A stretch of DNA of 45,202 nucleotides from an uncultured Planktomarina sp. (GTDB taxonomy: Bacteria; Pseudomonadota; Alphaproteobacteria; Rhodobacterales; Rhodobacteraceae). Made by a program: the position numbers and the translations under genes. Below are positions 1 through 8,638 of the stretch, one piece after another (position 1 is the first letter of the stretch; each line of letters starts with the position of its first letter). The stretch covers positions 1-45,202 of the forward strand of contig CAJWTH010000005.1 of the NCBI GenBank assembly GCA_913047725.1, given 5' to 3'. The notes beneath the pieces are model-generated. The model saw only the letters and a program-made list of their open reading frames with translations, ran no database searches and had not been told where the DNA came from.

Positions 1-1239
1 GGCATCCTTATCCCACCCTCCATAATGCTGATTGTGATGGGCCCTGTGTTAGACGTCTCGACACTAGACCTGTTTCGTGGCGCATTCATACCGGGGGCGC
101 TGCTCGCTTCTTTGTATTTAATTTACACTTTGGGACGCTGTTGGTTGAATCCAGAACTGGGCCCGATACTTGCGGAAGAAGATCAACCAGAAACTTCAAA
201 TAACTACCGGTTGGAAGTTATTTTAATCTGTATTGGAGTTCTGGCAATTTGTAGGCTCTTTGGTCTAGCTCTTGACGGAGCATTTGGGTTTATTCCTTTA
301 GGCGGTCTAATCATCATGATTGCGGCTCTTATTGTGAGTTACCGCGCTTACAAAAGCTTAACAGTGCTACGCATCGTTACTCCCTTGGTTATTGGTTTAC
401 AGATTTTATATGCAGTATCAAAAATTTTAGAATTAGATGGCGTAGAGTTTGGCCTTTTCTACCAAACTGCATGGTTAATTTTCCTAGGCTTTGGTGCCTA
501 TAAGGCCACTGGCCTGTATTCGGCCACCACAGCAGAAAACTTTCATTTTTCAGACTTGTGGGATGAATTTTTTGCTGGCTTGATGCCGCCAACTATCTTA
601 ATATCTTTTGCGCTAGGTTCTATACTTATGGGATTTGCCACCCCAGCAGAGGCAGCAGCTATGGGCGCATTTGGATCAATTTTGCTTTCCTTAGCTTATG
701 GAAAGTTCAGAATTTCTGGTTTCTTTGACAGTATGATTAAAGCGTTGGAGATCACAGTATTGATCATGTTTTTGGTCGCAGCTTCTAACTTCTTTGGGGC
801 GGAGTTCTCAATGCTCGGCACGCCAAAGATGATGACCGAAGTTCTGCTCAGCTTGGACATGTCGCCTTATATGATTTTGATCTTAATAATGGCGCTGATC
901 TTCATACTTGGATGGCCACTGGAATGGGTGCCAATTGTATTAATTGTTATTCCAGTTTTACTGCCGACTGTCATGGCACTGGATCTTCCCGGTTTTGAGA
1001 GTAATTACGACAAAATGGTTTGGTTTGGAATACTAGTTGCGGTTAATTTACAGACTGCCTGGCTTAGCCCACCTGTGGCATTGTCTGCCTACTTCTTGAA
1101 GGGAGTAGTGCCAAATTGGGACCTCAAAGACATTTATCTCGGCATGATGCAATTCATGGTTATACAATTAATTGGGCTCATTCTATTGTTCTCTTTCCCA
1201 CAGTTAGTGTTGTGGTTACCTCGGATAATGGGGGGGTAA
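1..1239 (+). CDS. TRAP transporter large permease (DctM-type), 5' truncated by window edge
   Basis: Inner-membrane subunit of a tripartite ATP-independent periplasmic (TRAP) transporter, which imports carboxylate-type solutes on an ion gradient using a separate solute-binding protein. The reading frame is open from base 1 and begins with GILIPPSIMLIVMG, a DctM-family signature normally found well inside the protein, so the true start lies upstream of the window. The 412 visible residues are almost wholly hydrophobic with many membrane spans. The part after the motif is longer than in a standard DctM of about 430 residues in total, which points to the enlarged class. A short charged loop containing AEEDQPETSN breaks the hydrophobic run. 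The binding protein and small subunit are not in the window, so the substrate is unknown. It converges on the MttB-family gene, with a stem-loop between them. Confidence 0.9.
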   Translation, partial: GILIPPSIMLIVMGPVLDVSTLDLFRGAFIPGALLASLYLIYTLGRCWLNPELGPILAEEDQPETSNNYRLEVILICIGVLAICRLFGLALDGAFGFIPLGGLIIMIAALIVSYRAYKSLTVLRIVTPLVIGLQILYAVSKILELDGVEFGLFYQTAWLIFLGFGAYKATGLYSATTAENFHFSDLWDEFFAGLMPPTILISFALGSILMGFATPAEAAAMGAFGSILLSLAYGKFRISGFFDSMIKALEITVLIMFLVAASNFFGAEFSMLGTPKMMTEVLLSLDMSPYMILILIMALIFILGWPLEWVPIVLIVIPVLLPTVMALDLPGFESNYDKMVWFGILVAVNLQTAWLSPPVALSAYFLKGVVPNWDLKDIYLGMMQFMVIQLIGLILLFSFPQLVLWLPRIMGG

Positions 1240-1250
1240 GTAAAATAGAC

Positions 1251-1271
1251 GGGCGGCCATATTAGCCGCCC
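1251..1271 (+). terminator. Stem-loop between convergent TRAP and MttB-family genes
   Basis: GGGCGGC pairs perfectly with GCCGCCC across a 7-base loop, 12 bases after the TRAP stop codon. The following bases (TTCTGGGTT) are only partly T-rich, so this is a GC-strong hairpin with a weak U tract. It could serve both converging transcripts. Confidence 0.55.
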
Positions 1272-1325
1272 TTCTGGGTTAAGTTATTTAAAGCTTGAAC
1301 ATGGAGCCACACAAGTAGGTTAGCA

Positions 1326-2876
1326 TCAGAAGTCGGTGGGAGCACCACCCTCGGAAACGCGTCTATCTACAAAATCACGTAATTCCTCATGAACTGCCTC
1401 ATCCATTCCAGGTTTTTTATAATCATCTAAAATTTCTTTGTATTTTTTATGCGCCCGATCGGCAGTCCAGATACCGCCCGCAAGTTCCCATCCTTCATAA
1501 TTACGCCAATCACTAATAAACGGTTGATGAAAGGCATGTTCATAGCGATCCTGTGTGTGCTGTACTCCAAAGAAATGTCCAGAAGATCCAACTTCACGAA
1601 TTGCATCAACCCCAATATCATCGACACCGGTCTGGGTAATAATCGGTTCAAAATATCGTTGAATCAGCTGTAGCACTTCACAGTCCATGATAAATTTTTC
1701 AGGTGAAGCAATTAAGCCACCCTCTAACCAACCAGCGGCATGATAAACCATATTAGTCCCAGACTGGACTGCAGCCCACAGTGAATTTGACGTTTCCCAC
1801 ATGGCCTGTCCATCTGGTACATTCGCAGCGCATACTCCAGAAGAACGAATTGGCAATTTATAAAACCGGCCCATTTGACCAGTCATTTGAGTAGCACGCA
1901 TATATTCTGCTGTACCAAAAGCGGGGGCACCTGTTTTCATATCTACATTAGACGTAAAAGTTCCAATCACACATGGGATCCCTGGCCGTACGTATTGAAA
2001 TAGAGCTATCGCACATAGCGCTTCAGCAATAGATTGCGCCACAGCGCCCGCCATTGTTACTGGAGCCATGGCACCCGCCAAAGTGAACGGTGTAACAAGA
2101 ATAGCCTGCCCGCGACGCGCGAGGCGTAGGCATCCATCAATCATTGGCCAATCGTGCTTGAGAGGGCTCGTCGAATTAATATTTGTGTACATATGGGGTT
2201 TTGATTCAAATTCTTCATGCGTGAGGCCACCCGCAATCCGCACCATTTCCATGGTATCTTCCACGCGCTCAGATCCTAAGCAGTAGGTATGGGCAGCTTT
2301 ATCTGTTAGAGTTAGTTTATCATAGGTAGCTTCTAAATGGCGGATGGAGGCATGTAGGTCCACCGGCTCAACCGGGTAGCCACCCACAAAATGGATACAA
2401 TTAAAATATTGGCTAAGCTTAAAAAAATTTTGGCAATACTCTCTGGTACCAGTAACCTTTCGTCCCAGTTCCATATCCCAATAGTTGGGCGGCGAGGACA
2501 CATTGCCAAAAAGCATCTTATTGCCACCAACATGTAACGTATGTGCCGGATTACGTGGTGTGATAGTGAATTCTGTAGGTGCTTTGGCCACCATCTCCAA
2601 AACCCAGTTCCTATCTAAATAAACTTTTTCATCGATGACCTTACAGCCAGCATCCTTAAAAATTGCTAAGGCTTCTTCATTCAGAAACTCAATTCCAATA
2701 TCTTCCAAGATTTCCATTGCACCCTCGTGAATGGCTAGAATTCCTTCCTCGGTTAAAGGTTCAGTAGGGTGATCTGTATTTTCAATGATACGCCAAGGCA
2801 TTTGCTCGATAGCACCCCGGTTCCCACGGGTGTTACCTGCACGGCCACCGCTGCGGCGTCTTGGTTCATCGTTCAT
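1326..2876 (-). CDS. Trimethylamine methyltransferase (MttB) family protein, non-pyrrolysine type
   Basis: A 516-residue member of the MttB/COG5598 superfamily, whose characterised members move a methyl group from quaternary or tertiary amines (trimethylamine, glycine betaine, proline betaine, carnitine) to a corrinoid protein or folate. The frame has no internal stop, so it is not a pyrrolysine (amber-containing) TMA methyltransferase. The N-terminus is basic and Gly/Arg-rich, and the body is a TIM-barrel-like sequence ending with a charged tail. The ATG at 2876 is chosen because GGAG lies 6 bases upstream; a GTG at 2888 in the same frame has no such site. It lies 90 bases downstream of the HAD gene on the same strand. 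The substrate is not readable; glycine betaine or a related osmolyte is an inference from the nearby carnitine genes. No corrinoid partner is visible. Confidence 0.85.
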   Translation of the reverse strand: MNDEPRRRSGGRAGNTRGNRGAIEQMPWRIIENTDHPTEPLTEEGILAIHEGAMEILEDIGIEFLNEEALAIFKDAGCKVIDEKVYLDRNWVLEMVAKAPTEFTITPRNPAHTLHVGGNKMLFGNVSSPPNYWDMELGRKVTGTREYCQNFFKLSQYFNCIHFVGGYPVEPVDLHASIRHLEATYDKLTLTDKAAHTYCLGSERVEDTMEMVRIAGGLTHEEFESKPHMYTNINSTSPLKHDWPMIDGCLRLARRGQAILVTPFTLAGAMAPVTMAGAVAQSIAEALCAIALFQYVRPGIPCVIGTFTSNVDMKTGAPAFGTAEYMRATQMTGQMGRFYKLPIRSSGVCAANVPDGQAMWETSNSLWAAVQSGTNMVYHAAGWLEGGLIASPEKFIMDCEVLQLIQRYFEPIITQTGVDDIGVDAIREVGSSGHFFGVQHTQDRYEHAFHQPFISDWRNYEGWELAGGIWTADRAHKKYKEILDDYKKPGMDEAVHEELRDFVDRRVSEGGAPTDF

Positions 2877-2966
2877 TTTAATCTCCACCAGCTTATTGGC
2901 TTCTAGAATGGTTCAGATAAACAAAGTTTGCATTCCAATTACGACATTTACTGTCGGGCCTATAAC

Positions 2967-3665
2967 TTAGCTATTTTGAGATGAAATCCAAGCCGCAAGA
3001 TACGATATATCAGGCAGCACCGTATCTGCTAAATTGGTAAGATCTTTAAGCTCAGCCAATCCAGTTAATACTCCAACAGTATACATGCCTGCAGAGCGTC
3101 CAGCAATTAAATCATAAGTGCTATCACCCACCATCACGCAATTACTGGCGGATACATCCATCTTGGTGGCCAAGGCTAAAAGAGGTTCTGGGTCTGGCTT
3201 AGCTCCAAACCCGCTGTCACTACCAATGACATAATCAAAAAGATCTAACGCTCCTTCAACTTGCAAGTGCATCCGGGCAGGTCTCTCTGCGTCATTTGTC
3301 ATAACACTGAGCTTAAGGCTTTGGCTTCGTAACTGCTTTGTTAGTAATTTCAAATCCGTTACTAAAGTTTGGGGCGCTGTTTCCGCCTCTTCATTGATTT
3401 GACTTATAATGTCCGAAACTTTCATATCGGTTTTAAAGCTTTGTATAACTTCAGAAATTTCGACTGGTGTCCCAGCAATAACAACGCTACCCGGCAAAAC
3501 TTTTTTCGCTATAACATCATATTTCAAGGCCTGAGCTAAGCTTTGGAACATTGCGGCATCAGACCCCGCAATCCGAGCTAGCACACTTCCAGTCCAGACA
3601 CCCCAAGTGTCTTGAAAATCAAACAGCGTCCCATCTTTGTCAAAAATTACAGCTCTAATATTCAT
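2967..3665 (-). CDS. HAD-family phosphatase (phosphoglycolate phosphatase-like)
   Basis: A 232-residue haloacid-dehalogenase hydrolase. Motif I is D9-K-D-G-T (nucleophile D9, acid/base D11), motif II is the Thr of VMTND, motif III is the Lys of KPDPEP, and motif IV is GDSTYD. The full catalytic set is therefore present, with a C1-type cap inserted between motifs I and II. The length matches Gph/PGP-like phosphatases, but the substrate cannot be read. The ATG at 3665 shares a base with the TAA of the upstream DUF3572 gene (TAATG), indicating translational coupling. A TTG at 3674 is also in frame but is less likely. Confidence 0.85.
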   Translation of the reverse strand: MNIRAVIFDKDGTLFDFQDTWGVWTGSVLARIAGSDAAMFQSLAQALKYDVIAKKVLPGSVVIAGTPVEISEVIQSFKTDMKVSDIISQINEEAETAPQTLVTDLKLLTKQLRSQSLKLSVMTNDAERPARMHLQVEGALDLFDYVIGSDSGFGAKPDPEPLLALATKMDVSASNCVMVGDSTYDLIAGRSAGMYTVGVLTGLAELKDLTNLADTVLPDISYLAAWISSQNS

Positions 3666-3946
3666 TATGTCCAATTAGCCTGTTCGCCACCAGGCAAAGC
3701 CTGTCGTGCCATTATAGGGTGCATATAATTAGAAATCCCATTTTCATCACAAAATCGTATGATCCAAGCGTCATCCATACATATAAAATCCAATAATGAT
3801 CCAAGGAAAACTGGGTTCAGGACCCCATTTCGTAAATCTTGCTCAGATGCGCCACTAGCACCCAAAAATACGTCTCTTAAATCATCCTCCCCGATCAACC
3901 AAGTCAATGCTTGGACGGCCAGGGTCTCTGCTAACTCTGGTGTCAT
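3665..3946 (-). CDS. DUF3572 family protein
   Basis: A 93-residue acidic, helical protein beginning MTPELAETLAVQAL, with the LIGEDD and FLGASGAS-type segments of the DUF3572 family found in Alphaproteobacteria. The function is unknown. There is no signal peptide or membrane segment, so it is probably cytosolic. Its stop codon overlaps the start of the HAD phosphatase by one base, so the two are translated as a pair. Family assignment is by recognition of the overall pattern, not by any catalytic motif. Confidence 0.8.
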   Translation of the reverse strand: MTPELAETLAVQALTWLIGEDDLRDVFLGASGASEQDLRNGVLNPVFLGSLLDFICMDDAWIIRFCDENGISNYMHPIMARQALPGGEQANWT

Positions 3947-4294
3947 ATCTAAGCCAATTTATTAGGTTTCTTTTCCCTTTTTAAGCTAGCCAACGGACAG
4001 TATGCAAGACAAGTCAAAAACTTGGGCGTGCAGCCTCAGTGGTGTTTTGCAGACGCGGGCGAAAATACGGGTTAGCTGTGGTAGAAAGTGCAATAATTAC
4101 GATCTTGTTCATTATGGATTTCAATCAGTTAATAGGTTCAGTGGTAAATCTGCGAGCATCAATTCCCGCACTTGGTAATCATGAAACGCACTAGCTCAGA
4201 GGTTCCGTCAAAAAAAATTAAACTATCGTGGCAGTATGCCCCAGTTCCATTTTGAGCTACATACGACAAAATAACTGCAACTAAGGATGATTTT
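3947..4294. other. Intergenic stretch between divergent DUF3572 and DUF983 genes
   Basis: About 350 bases holding the two divergent promoters. A 58-codon plus-strand frame (4002-4178) is open but has no good ribosome site and no recognisable family. I see no RNA gene, strong hairpin or repeat here. Confidence 0.5.
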
Positions 4295-4690
4295 GTGTCA
4301 CTAGATCGCCCACTCAAACCTGCCCTTTTGAAAGGCTGGCGTCGTTCGTGTCCCAACTGTGGTGGGGGTGCGGTTCTTTATAGATATCTCAAGGTACATG
4401 ATAGCTGCCAAAACTGTGGCCAAGATTTGTACCATCATCGCGCCGATGATGGACCAGCCTACTTAACAATTTTAATCGTTGGACATATCTTAGCGCCACT
4501 ATTGCACTTTGTATTTGTAAACTTCAGACCAGAGCCGTGGATTATGGCATTAGGATTTGGAACTGGATGCATAGCCCTTAGTTTATATTTATTGCCACGC
4601 ATCAAAGGTGCAATTATTGCCTTCCAGTGGGCCAGGGGCTTAAATGGGTTTGGAAATGATACCTCTGGCAATATGAACAAACCTAATTAA
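4295..4690 (+). CDS. DUF983 family membrane protein with zinc ribbon
   Basis: A 131-residue protein with an N-terminal zinc ribbon (C19-x2-C22 and C38-x2-C41) followed by two hydrophobic membrane segments, the architecture of DUF983. The function is unknown. It begins with GTG at 4295, supported by the upstream AAGGAT. The NUDIX gene begins 11 bases after its stop, and the DUF983-NUDIX order is common in Rhodobacterales, so the two are probably co-transcribed. The tail beyond the second membrane segment is short, polar and Asn/Gly-rich. Confidence 0.85.
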   Translation: MSLDRPLKPALLKGWRRSCPNCGGGAVLYRYLKVHDSCQNCGQDLYHHRADDGPAYLTILIVGHILAPLLHFVFVNFRPEPWIMALGFGTGCIALSLYLLPRIKGAIIAFQWARGLNGFGNDTSGNMNKPN

Positions 4691-4700
4691 AGTTACCGCT

Positions 4701-5372
4701 ATGAAAGAGATCTCCATAAGACCCGCCTCGACCATTATAATCTTACGGAACTTCGCATCTGCACCTAAGGTCCTAATGGGACAACGCGGATCTAAAGCAG
4801 CATTCATGCCCAACAAGTTTGTATTTCCAGGTGGGGCCGTTGACGAAGGCGACAGCAATATTCACTTAGTCGAAACTTTAACTGAGAAATGCCAAGCCCG
4901 CCTTAAACAAGAAAACCAGGGTCCCTCTCCCAAGACATTAGCCATCGCGGCGATCCGCGAACTTTGGGAAGAGACTGGGCTTGTTCTGGGTGTTTCAGAG
5001 CCTTGGGATGATGCACCACAAGACTGGTCAGACTTTGCCAATGCAGGCTTTCGGCCATCTGCTAATAATATGTATTTTTTCTTTCGCGCCATTACACCCC
5101 CTGGGAAATCTCGTCGTTTTGATGCTCGTTTTTTTCTTGTGGACGCAGATCATTTGTCAGGTGACTTAGATGATTTTTCGGGTGCATCCGATGAGTTATC
5201 GCACCTACAATGGGTTCCACTAGATGAGGTCCGAACACTTGATCTTCCGTTTATAACATCCATAGTTTTGGGAGAATTATCAGGATTAACATCTATTGGC
5301 CCACCAGCCTCTGTACCATTCTTTAAAAACGAGGACGAAGAAAGTTTCTTCTTAAGATTAAAGAACTCATAA
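4701..5372 (+). CDS. NUDIX hydrolase
   Basis: A 223-residue NUDIX-fold hydrolase, expected to cleave a nucleoside-diphosphate-X or CoA-type pyrophosphate. The Nudix box is split by an insertion, as in the long family members: G44-G45-A-V-D-E-G then R86-E-L-W-E-E-T-G-L, which carries the metal-binding Glu residues E90 and E91. The substrate is not determinable; the length and split box resemble NUDT7/NUDT19-like proteins. It sits directly behind DUF983 with no clear ribosome site of its own. Its last 6 bases overlap the end of the convergent EamA gene. Confidence 0.85.
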   Translation: MKEISIRPASTIIILRNFASAPKVLMGQRGSKAAFMPNKFVFPGGAVDEGDSNIHLVETLTEKCQARLKQENQGPSPKTLAIAAIRELWEETGLVLGVSEPWDDAPQDWSDFANAGFRPSANNMYFFFRAITPPGKSRRFDARFFLVDADHLSGDLDDFSGASDELSHLQWVPLDEVRTLDLPFITSIVLGELSGLTSIGPPASVPFFKNEDEESFFLRLKNS

Positions 5373-6266
5373 CAAAAAAACTAATGCGATTACTGATGTT
5401 GTTAATAAAAGGATACCAAGAGCCTCTCCACGGCCCAGTTTTTCGCCAAATACAAATATTGACACAGCCAAAGAAAATAAAATTTCTACTTGCCCAATAG
5501 CCTTTACATAAGCAGCATTTTGTAGCGCAAAAGCTGTAAACCATGCAAGAGATCCAAACAGTGATAAAACACCCACCCAGACAGCTGTACGCCAAGCCAT
5601 TGCGACAGCCCTTAATTGCCCCGGTTCTCGCCATAACAAATATCCAACCATTCCGACTAATTGCAACAAAATTACGATTGCAAGTGTAAAGCTTGAACGC
5701 GCAAAAACATCATCTGCCCATATATGGAGCGTCGCCCCACGATAGAAAACGGCACAAGCACCAAACAAAATACCGCAGGAAACTCCCAATGCGGTTGCGT
5801 AATTTAAAAACTGGGAGCCCTTAGATTTAATTGTTTGTGGATTATCTGATAAAACTAGTACTCCCACCACTCCAATCAGAATTGCTCCAAGTGCAGGTAA
5901 ACTCACACCTTCGCCTAAAATGATGAGCCCTAACCCGGCCGCAAACAAAACTTCTATCTTTTTAAAGGTTATACCTACGGTGAAATTACGCTGTTGGAAC
6001 AAGGCCACTACACACATAGTGGCACCAACTTGGCAAACACCACCAGCTGCTGCATATAAAAAAAACAGTGTATCAAATTTGGGCCAAGAATAACCCCGCG
6101 CCAGAGGGTAACATAATGCTATCATTGAAATTAAAGGTGCCGCAAAAAGAAATCGGGCAAAGGTTGCGCCAGCAGTAGATAAAGTTTGAATTCGTAATTG
6201 CTTTTGAAACATAAAGCGAAAGGTTTGAGCCAAAGCTGCAAACAAAGTGATGGGGATCCAAATCAT
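5367..6266 (-). CDS. EamA/DMT-family membrane transporter
   Basis: A 299-residue protein made almost entirely of hydrophobic helices (about 10), arranged as two EamA repeats. This is the drug/metabolite transporter fold that exports or imports small metabolites. The substrate is unknown. It is the last gene of the minus-strand carnitine-type cluster, 72 bases after the SDR stop, so a role in moving a trimethylammonium compound or its product is possible but only inferred. It overlaps the NUDIX gene tail to tail by 6 bases. Confidence 0.85.
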   Translation of the reverse strand: MIWIPITLFAALAQTFRFMFQKQLRIQTLSTAGATFARFLFAAPLISMIALCYPLARGYSWPKFDTLFFLYAAAGGVCQVGATMCVVALFQQRNFTVGITFKKIEVLFAAGLGLIILGEGVSLPALGAILIGVVGVLVLSDNPQTIKSKGSQFLNYATALGVSCGILFGACAVFYRGATLHIWADDVFARSSFTLAIVILLQLVGMVGYLLWREPGQLRAVAMAWRTAVWVGVLSLFGSLAWFTAFALQNAAYVKAIGQVEILFSLAVSIFVFGEKLGRGEALGILLLTTSVIALVFLL

Positions 6267-6338
6267 AGAGAAAGCTTACAATATTACTCGGTTGGGAACT
6301 AGATACGTAGTAAAATTGATCACCTAATTAATAGGGCT

Positions 6339-7094
6339 TTATACCTTGGGGTCAGGGTTCTCCGTGTGACCATCTACTGCGATCACCTGTCCTGATACCA
6401 AACGCGCAGCCGGGCTACACAAAAATACAGCCATATTTGCGATATCATCTGCGGTAACTAGAGAGCGCATAGAGGTGCCACTAGCATATCCGTCATAAAT
6501 TTTCTGATACGTAGTTCCTTTGGTGATAGCTTCACGCTCCATCACGCCTTGCATGCGAGTTCCCTCAACGGCGCCTGGACAAATAGCATTTGCGCGCACT
6601 CCAGCAGGTCCCCATTCCATAGCAAGAGTTTTCATAAGGCCAATAATACCCCATTTTGCAGCAGCATAGGGTGCACGATTGGGAAACCCATAAATCCCAG
6701 CTGTGGAGGAAGTCAAAACTATTGAACCATTTGCATCTTTCAACATTGATCCTCCATATTTAGCTGATAAAAATGCTCCTTCTAAATTTACTGAAACGCA
6801 GCGTTGCCAATCTTCAATTTTAATATCCTCAACAACAGCAGTTGGACCAGCAATACCAGCATTTGCACAGATGGCATCAAGCCCACCCCAGCGATCCTCA
6901 ATTTGCGAAAACAATTTAGAAACTCCATCCTCATGACTTGAATCAACTTGAGTTTTTTGCCAATTAACAGGGCATTTACCTAGTAGTTCGGCATCAATAT
7001 CGGTTATCCAAACGTCAAAACCAGATTGCTCAAAGGCCATTGCCATTGCCTGACCAATACCACTGCCACCAGCAGTAATGAGAACCCTACTCAT
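6339..7094 (-). CDS. Short-chain dehydrogenase/reductase (SDR)
   Basis: A 251-residue classical SDR. The cofactor motif is T7-A-G-G-S-G-I-G14, a slight variant of TGxxxGxG. NAG lies at 78-80, and the catalytic tetrad is N103, S130, Y143 and K147 (YAAAK). An acidic residue after strand 2 (TDID) suggests NAD rather than NADP. Its start overlaps the stop of the carnitine dehydrogenase fusion by 4 bases (ATGA), so it is translationally coupled to it. The context suggests an alcohol or ketone step in the same pathway, for example on a carnitine stereoisomer or side product, but this is inference. Confidence 0.88.
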   Translation of the reverse strand: MSRVLITAGGSGIGQAMAMAFEQSGFDVWITDIDAELLGKCPVNWQKTQVDSSHEDGVSKLFSQIEDRWGGLDAICANAGIAGPTAVVEDIKIEDWQRCVSVNLEGAFLSAKYGGSMLKDANGSIVLTSSTAGIYGFPNRAPYAAAKWGIIGLMKTLAMEWGPAGVRANAICPGAVEGTRMQGVMEREAITKGTTYQKIYDGYASGTSMRSLVTADDIANMAVFLCSPAARLVSGQVIAVDGHTENPDPKV

Positions 7095-8560
7095 TTTTTT
7101 CCTACCATTCTGCCCATACCATCTGGACGTGGCATCAATGCATGTGCTTCAACAATTCGCTCTAAGGCATCCACAATGTGAGGTGCAGGTATGCTAGCTT
7201 TACGGGTTTTTAACGACACATGTATTAGCATATGCTCACCAGAGGCTATCATACGTTCTCCTTCAAACATCTGGTGGAATAAGTGCATTTTCTTGCCAGC
7301 TCCTTCAGCACAGAAGGTTTCAATTCTGATCAACTGGCCAGCGTGCACCTCATCTACATGCCTGATATGAGTTTCAGCAGTAAAATAACTGCCGCCTGAT
7401 TGTATGTAATCAGCGTTACAACCTACTATTTCCATAAATCGATCTGTCGCATCACCAAAGGCCTGAAGGTACCGCGCCTCATTCATGTGTCCGTTATAGT
7501 CAGTCCAATCCAGGGGCACCGCCCGCCGTACTGTTTCAATTGGGACAGCCAGATCCAGAGATTCTATCGTAAAAGCCATTTCAGCTTTTGTGTTTAGAAG
7601 ACGGTCATGAACCTTCAGGAGAGATCCAGCACCCCAATCCTGAGCTTTTAAGGCTCGTATTATGCCTACAAGATTATTATCTCGAATTCGTTCCAGCTCA
7701 CGTATTGAATGCATCCCAGACTGCTCATCCGATTGGTCAGAGATCATATCAACTAACTCATCAGTAAATTCTGGAACATCCATCAACTTAGTCCATGGCC
7801 ATTTCAGAGCTGGTCCAAATTGGGCCATAAAATGACGCATCCCAGCTTCACCACCAGCCACACGATATGTCTCAATTAGTCCCATCTGAGCCCAGCGAAT
7901 ACCAAACCCATAACGAATGGCATTGTCTATCTCCTCTGTAGTGGCTACCCCATCTTTAATCAGCCAAAGAGCTTCACGCCAAACCGCTTCTAAAAATCGA
8001 TCAGCTATATGGGCGTCAATCTCTTTGCGCACTCGCAGGGGATACATTCCTAGAGTGCGTAGCAAATGCTCAGCACGTTCAACAATTTTTAAATCACTTA
8101 CTCCTGAAGGAACAACTTCAATTAGTGGCAATAAGTAAACCGGGTTAAAAGGGTGGCAAACCATAATTTGCTCTGGACGCCTAGCCCCTTTTTGTAACTC
8201 GGACGGTTTAAAACCCGAAGTTGAAGAGCCTATTATTACTGAATTTTCGCAATGCTCTTGGAGCGATGCATAAATTTTTTTCTTCAAATCTAATTGTTCA
8301 GGAACGCTCTCTTGGATCCAGGTTGCACCCTGCACGGCTAACGAAATTTCATCGTGGAAACTAAGTAAGCCTTCCGCAGGAAGTGGTGCCTCATAAAGGC
8401 CAGGTAGAGATCTTCTGGCATTATATAAAACTTCAGCAATTTTGCGTTCTGCTTGGGGGTCAGGATCAAAAACCCTTACATCCCAACCGTTAAGCAGAAA
8501 TCTTGCCGCCCAACCTCCACCTATAACACCGCCACCAATTATAGCTGCTATTTGCGTCAT
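7091..8560 (-). CDS. lcdH: L-carnitine dehydrogenase fused to betainyl-CoA-type thioesterase
   Basis: A 489-residue fusion. Residues 1-320 are a 3-hydroxyacyl-CoA-dehydrogenase-like NAD enzyme: the GGGVIGGG dinucleotide motif is at 9-16, an acidic residue ends strand 2 (FDPDP), and the catalytic-site H136 lies in CHPFNP. Residues from about 343 to 480 are a hotdog thioesterase of the 4HBT type, with D354 and the YNGHMN segment. Carnitine dehydrogenases with a C-terminal thioesterase are known to pair with a BKACE enzyme: dehydrogenation gives 3-dehydrocarnitine, BKACE makes betainyl-CoA, and the thioesterase releases glycine betaine. The BKACE gene lies 78 bases upstream on the same strand, which strongly supports the assignment. 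The SDR overlaps its 3' end by 4 bases. Confidence 0.88.
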   Translation of the reverse strand: MTQIAAIIGGGVIGGGWAARFLLNGWDVRVFDPDPQAERKIAEVLYNARRSLPGLYEAPLPAEGLLSFHDEISLAVQGATWIQESVPEQLDLKKKIYASLQEHCENSVIIGSSTSGFKPSELQKGARRPEQIMVCHPFNPVYLLPLIEVVPSGVSDLKIVERAEHLLRTLGMYPLRVRKEIDAHIADRFLEAVWREALWLIKDGVATTEEIDNAIRYGFGIRWAQMGLIETYRVAGGEAGMRHFMAQFGPALKWPWTKLMDVPEFTDELVDMISDQSDEQSGMHSIRELERIRDNNLVGIIRALKAQDWGAGSLLKVHDRLLNTKAEMAFTIESLDLAVPIETVRRAVPLDWTDYNGHMNEARYLQAFGDATDRFMEIVGCNADYIQSGGSYFTAETHIRHVDEVHAGQLIRIETFCAEGAGKKMHLFHQMFEGERMIASGEHMLIHVSLKTRKASIPAPHIVDALERIVEAHALMPRPDGMGRMVGKK

Positions 8561-8638
8561 GTTAATTTTCTCACAATTTAAAGTTTCCTAAATTACTACC
8601 AAATCATAAAAAGTAGAAGCTATCACACCATTCGAGTA

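Noticed and set aside
4002-4178. 58-codon plus-strand frame with several Cys
   Set aside because: Poor ribosome site, no recognised family, and it lies in a plain divergent gap.
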